64,000 bases of DNA from positions 9,951,501 through 10,015,500 of the forward strand of contig NC_059399.1 in NCBI RefSeq assembly GCF_905220565.1. The letters run 5' to 3'. Numbering within the stretch: the first letter of the stretch is position 1; the number at the start of each line of letters is the position of its first letter. The notes beneath the pieces are model-generated. The model made no database searches. It saw nothing but the letters and a program-made list of their open reading frames with translations, and was not told the origin of the DNA. Positions 1 through 12,633 of this stretch are shown piece by piece. The DNA is from Melitaea cinxia. Its lineage: Eukaryota > Arthropoda > Insecta > Lepidoptera > Nymphalidae. The translations under genes and the position numbers were made by a program.

Positions 1-1058
1 ATTTTTAAAAAGTTAATAGAAATGTTGAAACCTTGACTTATGGCCGAAATATTATTTGTGTGGTGCTCGGAAATCCAATACACATATCGATTTCTTACCG
101 TCCATTATTTCAAATTAGATTATAAGAGTATATTTTATGGTATTTATCCTGATATTGTACTTATCACTAGTTTTTGTCTTTATTGGACAAAAAAAAACAC
201 AACATGCTTAGGCCGTTGTCAAACATGCGTTTGTCGAGCATGAACATTTTTCCAGCCTTATACTAATAAGGCAAGATATAAAGGTGGATGTACGCGGTGT
301 TTGCGACGTTATATAGACAAAAGCTAAAAAATGGAGGAACGCTCACGCTCGACAATCGATAGTATGATAACGGTCGTCAATTAAATTCTACGTTGTATGG
401 ATTTTAGTTGTGTCAATTTCACGCAAATCATTTCACTTATGTTAGTTGGGATGAAAAAATACTGTTGAGATTGTTCAGTGTGGTAGATGATCAAACCTAT
501 AAGATTTGAATGCATTTTAAATATTGAATTTCGTTATCATTTCGTAATTTACAACAACAATTATATAATAATAACACTAAAACCATCAATAAATCAAATG
601 TATTTACTCAGTAGATCTATCATTGTGATCAAATACCTATGTTATTTGGACATACAAAAGAGATACATACAATTTTATTTTGTTTTGTATATTATGAGAA
701 ATTTTAGCCAATAGAAGGAAGTTAAACAGCAGGGTAGAAGTATAAGAATTTGGTTAATTTATGTAACAAGCTCTGTTGTATAAATTAGGATATGGTATAG
801 TATAGAGATAGTATAACAGTTTTTCTATCCTGCTGATAAAGCGTCACTTAAATTATTATTTTTTTTTAACGGATAACAGTCTACATGAAATTGACATTTA
901 CTGAACTTTATAGTCATGACACAACTATAAGAATGAAGTTTAAACTGTATTCAATACCAATTCGATACTGATTATATATTTAAAAAATAAAATAATCTAA
1001 TTAAGAAATTATATGTAAATTCCAGTACATTTTGTTTTCTATTTTAAAAGAGCAACTA
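1..1058. other. AT-rich intergenic DNA, nothing recognised
   Basis: No reading frame with family resemblance, no RNA gene and no repeat I recognise. The short open frames are AT-rich and start and stop by chance. Confidence 0.5.
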
Positions 1059-2700
1059 CTACACTCGCATGCAACTGAATCGACTCAAGCCGTATATTGG
1101 TATATAAGTTTGATTTTTCGGAAAATGGTTTATCCGATTTTTGTAAAAGTTTTTTTTATTCCAAAGACATATATTTTTTTTCATAAATATAGCCATTTTC
1201 AAATAAACAATGAAAAAACTTTCGAAATAAATACGGTCAAACATGAGCGTTACAGAAATTACCCGTTGCGGTACCCATGAGTTGCGAGACTAAATCATGT
1301 ATAAGAGCTCACGTGACCCATATTTCTTATCAATCACTCGTCAGACGTTGACAGGTACACATCTCCTTAAGCTCCCAGTATTTTAATCGCGATCCAATGG
1401 ACACTACCTCAGAAGCAGCGGTCTAAGTTGTAGGTTTGTTGCAAGCGGGCCATAATTAAAGGCAAGTCGCTCGTAAACTTAACATGAGCCAATCAGCTGT
1501 TTCATGAGTATACAGAAGGTTTCAAGAGACTGGTGGCTTCGTTCGGAGACCACAAACCAATAGACACCGGAGCACATCTGAGACGGACGACCGCTCCATT
1601 GTCTCAACTTCGTTGAGAAATCGTTATCTCACGGACGTTGATGTGCAACAGGAGCTCAGAAGGGTTCGAAGAGTGGCTGTCAGTCAGTGGCCAATTAGAA
1701 GACGGCTGAACAAATCCAATTTAACTCCTAAACGGCCAGCCAGAGGCCCGAAACTGACCGCAGGTCACCGTCAAGCCCGACTTTAATTTACTCGTGAACA
1801 CCTCAATTGGACTATTGAGCAATGGAACTCCATCCTGTTCACTGATGAGAGCAGAATGTGTCTCCATGGCAATGACAGAAGAGACCGAGTATACAGGCGT
1901 CCAGGGGAACAGTTATCGCGATGCTGTTTCGCTGAAACAGTATCATATGGCGGTGGTTCAGTCACGATGTGGGCTGGAATATCATATGAAGGGAAGACCG
2001 AGCTTGTTTTCGTGCCTGTCGGTGGTCGGAGTGGTGGTCTAACAGCTCAAAAGTACGCGGAAAACATTCCTCTCGATCATGTTGTACCTTATGCAGGGTA
2101 CATAGGAGAAGATTTTCTATTGATGCATGATAATGCTCGGTGTCATACAGCAAGTGTTACTCGCCAGTTTCTTTAAGAGGTGCATATTGAGACGATGATG
2201 TGGCCAGCCCTCAGTCCTGATCTGAATTGCATTGAGCATTTATGGGATGAGCTCAAACGGAGGGTGCGAGCTAGAGATACGGCTCCATCAAGCATCGTCG
2301 AGTCAAAACTACGCTAGAGGAAGAATGGAATACGATACCTCAAGATTTTATCAAAAAAGTGATAAAATCAATGAAAAATCGCATGCAAGCCGTTATAAAA
2401 GCTAGGGGAGGCAATACAAAGTATTGAAAATTTTAATTTTCTTTACTTCTATCAAAAATAATTTTTTTATTCATTATATTGTTGTTTTAATTTTTCTTCA
2501 TTTTTTATGCATTTCTGTCAAATTAAATTTTATCAATAAATACTCAACCGATTTTTCTCATTAGGATAGCATTTTTTAAGAGAAAACATTAGGCTTTCAA
2601 ACAAAAAAAAGAACAAGAAAATCGGATAAGCCATTTTTCTAAAAATCGAACTTTTATACCAATATACGGCTTGAGTCGATTCAGTTGCACGCGAGTGTAG
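1059..2700 (+). mobile_element. Tc1-like DNA transposon, inactive, with long TIRs
   Basis: The terminal inverted repeats run about 83 bp (1059-1141 and roughly 2618-2700) with about six mismatches. The element is flanked by TA on both sides (1057-1058 and 2701-2702), the Tc1/mariner target duplication. The transposase remnant reads left to right from about 1397. It keeps an N-terminal helix-turn-helix region, FTDES near 1838 (first catalytic Asp), MHDNARCHT near 2125 (second Asp) and SPDLNCIEHLWDELKRR near 2212 (Glu), a DD34E arrangement. In-frame stops occur within the first codons, near 1504, near 1783 and at 2173, so the protein cannot be made. The element lies upstream of AK7. Confidence 0.93.
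1397..2330 (+). pseudogene. Tc1 transposase pseudogene (DD34E)
   Basis: Decayed coding region of the Tc1 element. Conserved blocks of the DDE domain are readable in order, but several stop codons break the frame. It would have cut and pasted the element by binding the TIRs; it is now non-functional and could at most be mobilised by an intact relative. Confidence 0.85.
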
Positions 2701-3202
2701 TAAAGTTAATAACTAAAAATCTTCGAAACAGTAATTTTTAACTTGCAACATATTTTTATCATTATTCTTTAATAAATATACTTTGTGATTGATATAAATA
2801 AAGGAATTTCTTTTTATTTAAGACAAGTGAATTTATGTTGAATTCTTGTAAATATTTGTTTTTATCAATACATTATATTATAACACGTTTCGGTATTATC
2901 TTTGTATTTTAGGTTACACATATATTATATCTAAATGTTTAAGTTTAAGCTACACTTTATGTTACTCTTTTATGACAAAATAATAAATGTATACATAATT
3001 ATATTAATACTCATTTTTGTCTTATTAAAATTACCTTTTATTTATTGCGATGAAAATAAAAAAATATAATAAATAGCTGGCTGTGAGAAAAGCAGTCAAA
3101 TTAAATTGAAAAAAAAATGTCCTTTTTTATGTCAGATTAAAAAAATAAATTCACATTAACGTGGAAAAAGAGAATATAAAACTACATTCATTTGAAGATA
3201 AA
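2701..3202. other. AT-rich upstream region of AK7
   Basis: Presumed promoter and 5' UTR of AK7. It is strongly AT-rich and no TATA, initiator or other site stands out above background. A 5' non-coding exon cannot be excluded. Confidence 0.35.
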
Positions 3203-6200
3203 ATGTCTTCAGAGAAATCATCTTCTAATTTACAGCAACAATTCTCTTTTAAACGGTATTTTATTAATAATTTGGATTCCTATCATGGAGAATACTTTTT
3301 GAAGGAAATTTCTAAAGTGTTAGAACAAAGTGCAACTTCTTCTAACAAGCAATCGTCACAAACTGTAATTGGCGAGGATATGGAATCATTAAGTCAGCCA
3401 CCAGAACAACCGTACGAAATTATAGGTAAATAATAAAGAATCACTTAATATTATTTCAATTTATATTTCATATCTACACTTACTATCTATGAAAGAGTTA
3501 AAAGGTTATCTGGAAGAAATCCATCTTTAGCGATAAGCTCGCCATTTTACATCGTGAGTTGTACCAACTTTATTTATGCGTCTGTATTTTGATGTAGAAT
3601 AAATAAATCAATAAGAGCTTTAAAATATTGGAAAGACAAGAAATTCAAACGTATATACTTCACTAACGCTAACTCAGATCTCGGAATTCGTAGATGATAT
3701 AAAATTTTAATAGATCTAGAACTTTATCCTAATTTATGGTAATGTTGTATTAACCGGCTTTTTCTTAGGTACCGTTATCGACCCCAAGGTCAAATCTGTG
3801 GATAACGTCGCCCGTATAGTTTCTAGAGCCGACTGTTTGTCCCAAATGCTCGCTTGTGGAACGGTTGTCTTTGATATAAGCTACTCTAAAGACGAGTTAA
3901 AGCTAGCTATGGATTACGTTAAATGTTAGTATGTAAATATTCGTTAGTTTGTTTATGGTAGTAAATATGTGACTTGCCAAGTTTACTGTGGTTTTAACTG
4001 CATTTGTCCATGTTTATATGAGATTTACGAGATTTCTTCCATAAGGTGGTTACGAGTTCTATCACCGCTCATGATAGGTACACACAAAACAAAAATTTAT
4101 CCTGGTTCGGTGTTCGTCGTGTGTTAAATGGATCGCCGAGTTCTACCAGAGCGACTGTTGACAAACATTGTGGAGTAAAAAATATGGAATAATAAAAGCA
4201 CGGGCATTATAAGCCTGTGGATATATAACTTAAAAAAAGATATTTTGGAGTGTCAAATATTTATTTATTTCTGAACCAGATTTTAATTACGGCGAAAGTA
4301 AGAAACGTAATATCGCGTGATAGCGATCGTTAAACATAGTAGGCAATATATCCGCCAACCCGCATTGGAGCAGCATGGTGGATTAAGCTCTGATCCTTCT
4401 CCTACCCTGAGAAAGAGGCCTATGATCAGCAGTGCGATATTACAGGCTAAAGCGAATAATCGTTTATTCAAATTATTATTAAAAATTATTTGAAAATATA
4501 TCTTGCAGTATTAAAAGATCTGTTTGAAAAACAAACACCGGTTCATGCCACTGATTCAAATGATGACGGAAAGCCAAGCGAATATAAAAAACGATACCTG
4601 ATATTGGTATCGACCGTAATGACTTGGGCCGTTACAAAACCATTAGACCCGGTTAGTTATAAAAAATGTTGCCACTTTTTTATCATAGTCGAACTTAACA
4701 ATATACTTCTACTTAAGATAAAGCTTTTCTGAAATAATAAACATGCTCATAGCTTTGGAAGCTATTTATGGAAGTAAAACTTCTTTGCGCACGCTTGACT
4801 TGGTGAGTAAGCTGGTGAATGCGTGACTAGAGCTTTACGAAAATTGTGATCGGGTGAGGCGAATCAGTTAGATGAAGCTAAAGAAGTTTCACTTCAGTCG
4901 TAGACTCGTTTTTGTTTTTTTTTTTTCAAATGAAATTTATATTCTTTACTTATTAAAGGATACACCGGACATGCCTTTTATAGAGACTGATTTTCGTAAA
5001 AGAAAACCACATCCAAATTATAAAATGCATTACGACGTCGAAAATGAGGTTATTGGCATAGCGAGAAAATATAAAAAACAAATTGGGTTAGTGACAATTT
5101 TCTTGGCTGAATTGGGTTAATTTTTAATCTTAAGATTTAATTTTTACCTTTGAGGGTGTAGGTGGGTATAAACTAAAATTTAACATTCTATCAGTGGAAT
5201 TTAATTTTAATATTTAGTATACTCATAAATTTTAATCGTTAAGTATACTTATAAATTTTATCCCATGGGATAAAAATCAAATTAATGGCATAAAATTGAC
5301 ATAGGGCTGTCGTTGTCGCATCGGGACTGACATACGGTGGTCGCGAGGATGTGTTATTCTTCTGGTTTCAAAAAGCTTGGGAATGCGAGCGACTATTACC
5401 CATATTAGGACGAGGTTCAAACGTTATTCCACTTATAAATGTGCAGGACTTAGCGCAGTTAGTATGACAATTAGGAAAATTAATTTTATACTTAATATCT
5501 GTATATAAAATTATTAAACAAAGTGATTAAAAGTGATTTTTAGGATTGTATATAATTTGGTATCGGACTTTCCAAAGAAACTTTATATTCTTGCCGTTGA
5601 ACAGACCATCACTAAACAAAGAGAGGTTAATGTTTTAATTAAAAATAACCGTTATAGGTAGAAACAAAAAAGATGTAAATAAATCGAATTTAAATGTTTC
5701 GCAGATAATAAAATCTTTGGGACGAATTGTAGGCTCAGGAATGTTTAAGTGTATTCCACAAGAAGATGGATTTCTTATCCCTGATATTGACGTAAGCTGT
5801 TTTTCATCTTAATAATAATAATAATTCTCGCCTCACGTGGAGAATAAGGCCTCCCTACAGTGGCTGCGATTCGGGGACCTCTTTGCGGAAACTGTACGTT
5901 GTGTCTGTGCAATACAATATCAGGTGGTTAAGACAAACAACTACCGAAAGCAAATCCTGAAGAATAGCCCTCCAGACTTCTGTCTAGCCTGTAGTCATCC
6001 CGGTCACTCAGACAGGAGCTTTTGGGTAGTTCCGCGCTTACTAACACTAAGTACTTGCACAGACATAATCAAGCGTACGTAATCATATGACATACTCGTC
6101 TATGTCAGTGTTCGAACGTGACGATGTCCGGCTCAACTGGGACCTGCCTATCATCACAGACAGAACGATACTGGCTAACAAGCCTATTATCGTGGTGTTT

Positions 6201-9200
6201 GGACAAGGCACGGTCGAGGGTGTTTTTCTTGGACATCACCGTCCCGCATGACGAGAACCCCGTGAAAGGCGAAACAGAGAAAAGAGGTAAATATCTGGAT
6301 CTGGCGTACGAGATTGTCGACATGTGGGATATGAGGTCCGCTGAAATCATCACTTTTATAATATCTATTAACGGTTTGATCCCGGTTAACCTCGCTCACC
6401 AGCTGAGGCAACTGGGGATCCGGGACGGTTCACTCGCAGCCAGAATCCAGAAGAGACAAGGATTGTCCGCTGATTTCTCACCCTACAGCCCTAACGCCCG
6501 GCTGTTTGATATCCCTGCCGGGGCGTAATCCTCCCGCGCTTATATTTATATGTATAAGTATGTGTAAATTTATTGTATTATTTATATAAGTAGGTAAATA
6601 AATAAAAATATATATATACAACACACGGTCATCTGTTCCTGAAGTAGGAAACTTACCTAATGCTTGTGTTATAAGTAACAACCGACTGCTACATTTTTTC
6701 TCTATAAACATATATAGGTATATATAATACAAATACTAGCGACCCGCCCTGGCTTCGCACGGTTGCAAAAACTATCAGTGTTCCTCTACTATATTTTGCA
6801 TGTATAATACCTTTCTCTGCAATCACTCTATTAACTAAAGAAAACCGCATCAAAATCTGTTGCGTAGTTTTAAAGATCTAAGCACACAGACAGCAGGAAG
6901 AAGCTTAACTATCAGCGGCCTGTGCTTCAACGTACCACCGGAGGACTACTATTTTTTTTTTATAAGTATATTTTAAAATTTATAATAGTTTAAAATATTG
7001 AAATAAAGTAAACAATAATAAATCTTTATTTCAAAATCCTTTACTTCGAAATAATGTGATAATTTAATCCATTGCAAGACGGGTTACTAATATTTATATC
7101 AACTCAAACTGCATACTAATTTCTAGCAAAGAATATTTGATTTTATGACTTTAAATCTCAACATGGAGCCCACATTTATTGTGGAAACAATGGGTTTGCA
7201 ATGGACATCTGAATTATCTTTTCAAGAAAACGTTCCTATTTTAATGAAACGATTTAAAAAAGAAAGGGGCTTGAAACCATTTAAGGTGATAATTTAACAA
7301 AATCAGTACTTACTAGGGCAATATTACTAATTTCTATTTAAACATTGTTTATCTAAATCTTTTAGTTATAACACTATAGTCTGCTTTTTAATAAACGAGT
7401 ACTATGTCTCTCGCACATTTCCGTGTCATTGTTAGGGGGTGGGACCAATGCCTTTGTTCTTGTCGTTGAAATTGTAAAAACCCGTTCATATATATACTTC
7501 TAAAATATAGATACGAATAGATACTTCTAAAATTTACTGATTGACTTAGACAAACTTAATATTTATTTCGCTTCAGCCTGTAATATCCCACTACTGGGCA
7601 TAGGCCTCTTTCACCATGTAGGAGAAGGATCAGAGCTTAATCCACCACGCTGCTCCAATGCGGGTTTGCGGATATATTCCCTACTATGAGTAACGATCGC
7701 TATCAGGTGTACATGATAAGAACCGGGACCGACGGCTTAACGTGCTCTCCGAGGCACAGTGGGGAGACCCACTAGGACTGCACAAACACCCAGACCACGG
7801 CAAACACCTGTATGACCAACACAAATGTTTGTCATGTGCGGGGATCGAACCCGCTACTGCCAGCGCAACAGGTACAATCCATGGCTGTGACCGCTGCACC
7901 AACGCGGCGTCACACTTATTTACCTACTTATTATTATTTTATAGGTATATAAATATTTAAAAAATTTCATAAATAAATAATAAAACAATAGAATATATTA
8001 TGCACAAGAACTTCTAAATAAAGTATTTATTTTATAATTCTTGTAATGTTTAGAACTATCGTCATCGCCTTCTGATGAACTTTCTGACACGTGAATAATA
8101 AACTGCGCTAATATATTTTCTACATAAGTGTATAATCTGGTACATTTTTGTTTCGATCTTGGTTATATCTGTTATTTTCTGTCATGTCACTTGAGCCCAA
8201 ACAAGTGACAATGATACTAAGCGACTTCTTTTATTGTTCGGTTATTTTGGTAGTCCACCGGATTTCATGTATGTTTACCATGTACACCGCAGAGACATGA
8301 ATTCCTATTGAACTTGACACTACAATCAGAATCTTTAAATGATTTAAACAAATTGGACATAATTTGTTTTTCTGTATATTGCAAAGGGCTCTTAATAGTA
8401 CGCTTAACTACAGGAAACATGTCACCCGTGACTCATGCACAAACAATATCGTCTTGTTCACTCACTAAAACACGTGCTATGCGCAGGTAGTCGCTGAGTC
8501 AACTAAGTGTGCATGTAACTACAGCGTTTGTGTGAAATGGACTTTATATTGATTTACGTGGACCAATAACAACGCAATAAAGTATTTTCTTTACTCGTTT
8601 GTTAAAAAAATGACTATAGTGGTACTTACATTTCATTCTGTATTAAACAAATTATGTATCTTCTGAGCGATACAATATTCCGATATGTTTTATTCATGAT
8701 TAAACAATTGTAATAAACAAACAGGTAATTGTGCATGGACCGCCGATTGTGGGTAAAACAACACTATCTAAGTTGATATGCGAAGCGTACGGTCTTGTTT
8801 ATGTCTCAGCTGAGACTGTTGCCCAGGACTTATTGGAAGATTTGGTTAGCTATCCAACTAACTTAAAAAAAAAAGTTTTTTGTACTTTACTTTTATTTCG
8901 AAAGCAAAGTTGACCCAGAACTTCTTATAATATATAACTGGCCTTTATTTACCTAGGATGTGTTACACATAATTCCTACTTTGGTAGTTTTTATCACGTG
9001 ATTCTGATAGGAATCCCCGGACTAGGCACAAACACCCAAGACAGAATCAAACGTTTAATCGATCACAGATATGTTATGATAGATATGTATTATGTAATTG
9101 CCATAAACATTTTTACACCACTACACCAGAATTGTCATCAATGATTGAATCCATACCGAACTAATACGATGTATAATTATATATGAGGTAGCTTTTATAG

Positions 9201-12200
9201 AAATTATACTGTCATTACTGTCTACTGCTATTACATTATGTTATAGTTTTGAGAACTTACATTATAAACAGTTTTCATAAAACTCGAAACTAAATTGGTA
9301 AAATGAAATGTCTTCAGACGTGGCGGATAAAACACTGGGAAGTAGGGGAGACTGCTGAACTCGATCAATCAACCGCGGAAGATGATGACATTGTAGCCAA
9401 TGACGTTGATGAGGAAGATGATAATATAATTCAAGACGAAGCAAAACTGACACATGCTATTTTGAATTCGGGACGAGATTTGACTGATGAAGAAATATTA
9501 ACGTCAGTATATAAAATAATCGCATGATAATATGATAAAAAAAAATCACATTAAGCCTGTGACATCGCACTGCTGGGCATAGGCCTTTCTCCATGCAGGA
9601 GAAGGATTGGTGCTTAATCCACCATGCTGCTCCACTGCAGGTTGGCAGATATGTTCCCTACTGCGAGTAACGATCGCTATCAACCATTTATGATAACAAA
9701 AGGGATGAACGGCTTAACGTGTTCTCCGAGGCACGGTTTGAAAACTATAAAGAACATACATCCAAACCTGAAATTTTTTTTGTGCAAATGAAATATGAAT
9801 CCCGAGCGGGAATCGAACCCGTATACCGTGAGTGTTTAGGCGACTACTAGCACAACTACCAACACCACAGCGGTTGTTTAAAAAAATATAATACGTACCT
9901 ACTAATTAAATCTAATTAAAACTTTAAATACGCCGAATTAAGTCAGTTATTATAAGGATATATTTTTTATGTAACTAGGTCGGCAAATAAGCGTACGGCT
10001 CACCTGATGGTAAGCGATTACTGTAGCTTATAGACGTCTGCAACACCAGAAGCATCGCAAGCGTTACCGACCCTATCCCTTCCCCCCAGGAGCTCTGGTC
10101 ACCTTACTCGCCAACAGGAGCACAACACTGCTTGAAACAGTATTATTTTGCTGTGATCTTCTGTACCCCAGTCGGGCTGCTACATATTTTGAACAGGAAA
10201 TTTTGTGCTGTGCCCTACCTCATATTTTATTAATTAATTTTTAATAGGTATGTACGTCGTCGGCTACTTAGTAACGAAGCTTTGAACAGAGGATGGGTGC
10301 TCGATGGTTTTCCGATTAACCTAGCACAATGTTCGACATGTAGGAATTATACAATATATTAGACAGATAGATTAATAACTATTTAGTGGCATTATTCATA
10401 TTTTAGCATTTAATATTGTTTGTTATAATGTACTGTACAACTCAGTCTTCGTGATGATAATTTCCGGTGGACTCGAGTAAGTTAATCGGCGCCCATGATT
10501 GGCTTTGTATGTCTGTATAACTTAAACATTAATGTTAAATTAAGCAATTTGGGCTAATGCTTACCTACATTCATTAAATCAATAAAAATTAATGTAGCAT
10601 AAGTAACCTATATTTCTTTTCTATTCCTGCATGTAAAAAGTTTTTATGTAAAGGTATTACCTATATTACCTTTTTTTTCAATTATTTATTTAATGTCAAA
10701 CTATTTAAATATCGTAAGGGTATTGAGTTTATATGAACAATAAAAACTTTGCTATCGTCATGTAGTATTCGAAAAGGGAGATGAGCAAGATGCAGAAGGA
10801 GAAGAAGAAAATGAGGAAGATCAATTCGATGAAGACATTGATCTATATAATAACGTTCTTAAAAAAATGTTACCAGGTATAGTTGTTGATATGAATACAC
10901 ACTTTTCTTAACACAGAATGGGAATTGTGATAATATTTTGGTGCAAAAAAATTGCAATTGCAGAGATTGTTGTGACATTAGAAGCTACAGATGAATTTAT
11001 ATGCGAAAAAGCAATGCGTCAGCCCGAAGATGATTCTCGACTAGATGAAGAAACTATTCTAAAACGTCTCAGTGAATTCAGGGCTGGTGACACTCGTGAT
11101 ACAACTATGCTTAACTTTTTTGATGAACTTGATATACATCCTTTAGTAATACATGTTAAAGAACATGCAGATTATGGAATGAAAGCCGCGTTTGCTTCAG
11201 TTACGTTACGAATGGGACGCCCGTGCCGTTACGGGAAACTTATCGGTAAGGAGTTAAAAACGATTGGTATATATTCAACCCATTTTTATGAGTAAATAGT
11301 ATTTCTTACAAAAAAGGATGGTGGTGATAATTTCTATTGAATCAGGTGTATTAAAATTCGTATTATTAATAAACAAATAAAACTAGATAAATGTACCATA
11401 ACAGAGGAGAACTGGAAAAAAGCGTCATCATTATTTATCAGCTAAAATTTACCTACCTAATAACAATCGTTAATCTACTACACATAGCTTTTTGTTACTT
11501 GTCTCATTTTTGTTTAAAAAAAGCAATATTCCAACCATTTTAGCACAAATCGAAGAAGCTGAGAAAAAAGAAAAACAAGAACTGGAAACTCTACAAGCGA
11601 AAGAAGCAAAGGCAATGAAAGAACTGGAGAAAAAAATGCAAGAAGAACGAGAGGAAAAAATGGAATATTGGGTATGATAGTTTTAATGTTTTGTTTTCTG
11701 TTACACTGACATTTTATGGCACTGAAAATGATTAAGCCCTGTTTATTTTAAATTATCATAATGAAACTTTAAAATGTTTTCCACGCTACGTTTAATTATT
11801 GAACAATATAAAATATTAATGCTTTCTCTTTCGTCTTTCATTCCTAGTCTGAGTTGTATGCGTTGATGAGGGAGGAAGAGGAGGCTGCTTTAGCTGCAGC
11901 AAGCGAGCCCTTGAGGAACTACCTCGTGAACAATATCTTTCCAACGCTTACCACTGCGCTTTTAGAAGTTGCTAAGCTACGTCCAGATGATCCTATAGAT
12001 TTTCTAGTATGTTTTCTTTTTTTACGAAATTGTAATAGTTATTTTGAACAGTAAAGGATGATATAAACTTCTGTTACAGGCTGAATATTTATTCAAGATA
12101 AACCCAACTGGAAAAATGCTAGAACCAGGTTATAATCTTCAAGCTGAAAAATTACTAGGAAAAATAAAAATACTTGACGATGCGCTAAAGGACTTAGATA

Positions 12201-12283
12201 TAAAAATAGAACCTTTACTACCACCTGAAGTTGATTTCGAATTCAAACCTAAAAAGAAAATTAACAGCATGAGCGCCTTGTAG
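3203..12283 (+). CDS. AK7: Adenylate kinase 7 (NAD-binding-like + ADK + DPY30)
   Basis: Sixteen exons: 3203-3425, 3769-3924, 4509-4651, 4959-5086, 5305-5457, 5544-5625, 5705-5791, 7127-7285, 8725-8844, 9318-9502, 10248-10339, 10766-10876, 10964-11245, 11544-11671, 11848-12006, 12080-12283; 803 codons, all phases consistent. The family transfers phosphate between ATP and AMP in motile cilia and flagella; in insects this points to sperm tails and chordotonal neurons. Residues ~20-370 form the Rossmann-like N-terminal domain (for example STVMTWA, then GLTYGGRED). The P-loop GPPIVGKT is at 382-389, the AMP-site motif WVLDGFP at 495-501 and a LID-type RLDEETILKRLSEFR follows. A charged coiled coil precedes the DPY30 motif (EPLRNYL...DFLAEYLFK, ~703-742). 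The ATG at 3203 leaves 20 residues before FINNLDSY, as I recall for vertebrate AK7; an upstream in-frame GTG is not used. The protein is somewhat longer than human AK7. Confidence 0.93.
3503..3614 (+). mobile_element. Retroelement tail repeat (family D) in AK7 intron 1
   Basis: Carries the conserved block ggttatctggaagaaat followed by tttagcgataag and an AATAAA-rich end. The same block recurs near 18466, 19402, 36745 and 63370, always in + orientation. It is probably the 3' end of a non-LTR element. Confidence 0.6.
4318..4454 (+). mobile_element. tRNA-SINE fragment (family B), tail half, AK7 intron 2
   Basis: Matches the tail half of the 7571-7911 SINE in inverse orientation: tagcgatcgtt, ccaacccgcattggagcagc and gatattacaggct. 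The tRNA-like head is missing, so the copy is 5' truncated. It ends about 55 bp upstream of exon 3. Confidence 0.75.
4768..4909 (+). repeat. Interspersed repeat (family I), AK7 intron 3
   Basis: Begins gaagtaaaacttctttgcgc and contains gtgaatgcgtgac. A second diverged copy is at 62128-62340. No coding content; the class is unknown. Confidence 0.5.
5810..5825 (+). repeat. (TAA)n microsatellite at a retroelement junction
   Basis: Five TAA units just downstream of AK7 exon 7. The sequence changes directly into an R4-type retrotransposon fragment at about 5826. Confidence 0.8.
5826..6620 (+). mobile_element. 5'-truncated R4/Dong-type LINE, AK7 intron 7
   Basis: The translation from ~5837 (SLQWLRFGDLFAET... 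then QYQVVKTNNYRKQILKN) aligns block by block with the 1418-codon R4-type protein at 55000-59256 just before its CCHC knuckle. Past a frameshift and stops near 6080, the frame from ~6120 resembles its restriction-like endonuclease: PIITDRTILANKP, then VFFLDITVP and KYLDLAYEIVDMW, ending at a TAA at 6526-6528. The reverse transcriptase is missing. The 5' edge abuts a TAA repeat. It is a different, older lineage than the intact element. Confidence 0.82.
6734..6947 (+). mobile_element. Non-autonomous interspersed repeat (family E), AK7 intron 7
   Basis: Starts with actagcgacccgccctggct and continues with text common to many lepidopteran introns (tctgttgcgtagttttaaag, cagacagcaggaag). It has no ORF. 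The class (Helitron-like or LINE tail) cannot be settled by eye. Confidence 0.5.
7571..7911 (-). mobile_element. tRNA-derived SINE (family B), near full length, AK7 intron 8
   Basis: Read on the - strand it starts at 7911 with a tRNA-like head: A box GTTGGTGCAGCGGT, then B box GGGTTCGATCCCCGC near 7850. A conserved body with the accgtgcctcggagagcacg-type core follows, and the element ends in the tail cccagtagtgggatattaca. Other copies or fragments are at 4318, 9553, 28875-29424, 31217 and 49330. Confidence 0.85.
9553..9876 (-). mobile_element. tRNA-derived SINE (family B), diverged, AK7 intron 10
   Basis: Same order of blocks as 7571-7911: the tail at 9553, the cttaacgtgttctccgaggca core near 9713 and the B-box complement gaatcgaacccg near 9810. 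The middle is diverged and carries an AT-rich insertion around 9765. Confidence 0.75.
9973..10226 (+). mobile_element. Interspersed repeat (family F), AK7 intron 10
   Basis: Begins aactaggtcggcaaataagc, contains gtaagcgattactgtagctta and ends near ccccagtcgggctgctac. It abuts the acceptor of AK7 exon 11. Copies occur at 49874-50125 (+) and, inverted, at 15391, 37340 and 51380. No ORF; probably non-autonomous. Confidence 0.65.
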
Positions 12284-12633
12284 TTTATATAATTTATTAT
12301 GTATCTTGAATTCTTCTATATGATTAAAACTTAAAATTTTATTATCTTTAAGTTTATAATTGCCATGTGCGTTTACTACACTTGTGTATACTTGTAAATA
12401 CAAATTATGTGATGTGAACCTGTAGGCTCAAGTTTTTACTAAAACTCAGTTTTGTTTCCGTTCGTAAATACTAGATCGTTACACGAGTAGAAATTACAGT
12501 CATTATGCTTAATTAAGGGATCAATACTTTCGATAGTATCTTAGCTTGCGTGATTTAACATTCGAGGTCACATATCACCGTATTTACTTGCGTTTGTGCG
12601 CTTAACTAAGCTGGTCTGTTTTAAACTAATAAC
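12284..12633. other. Short spacer between AK7 and the pickpocket gene
   Basis: About 350 bp between the AK7 stop and the next start codon on the same strand. It must hold the AK7 3' UTR (an ATTAAA lies near 12320) and the pickpocket promoter. No mobile element is present and no clear core promoter motif was found. Confidence 0.5.

Noticed and set aside
7840..7911. tRNA gene
   Set aside because: A and B boxes are present but there is no acceptor stem, and the sequence continues into a SINE body; the same holds for 18690-18750, 25855, 31217, 35365, 48875 and 49379.
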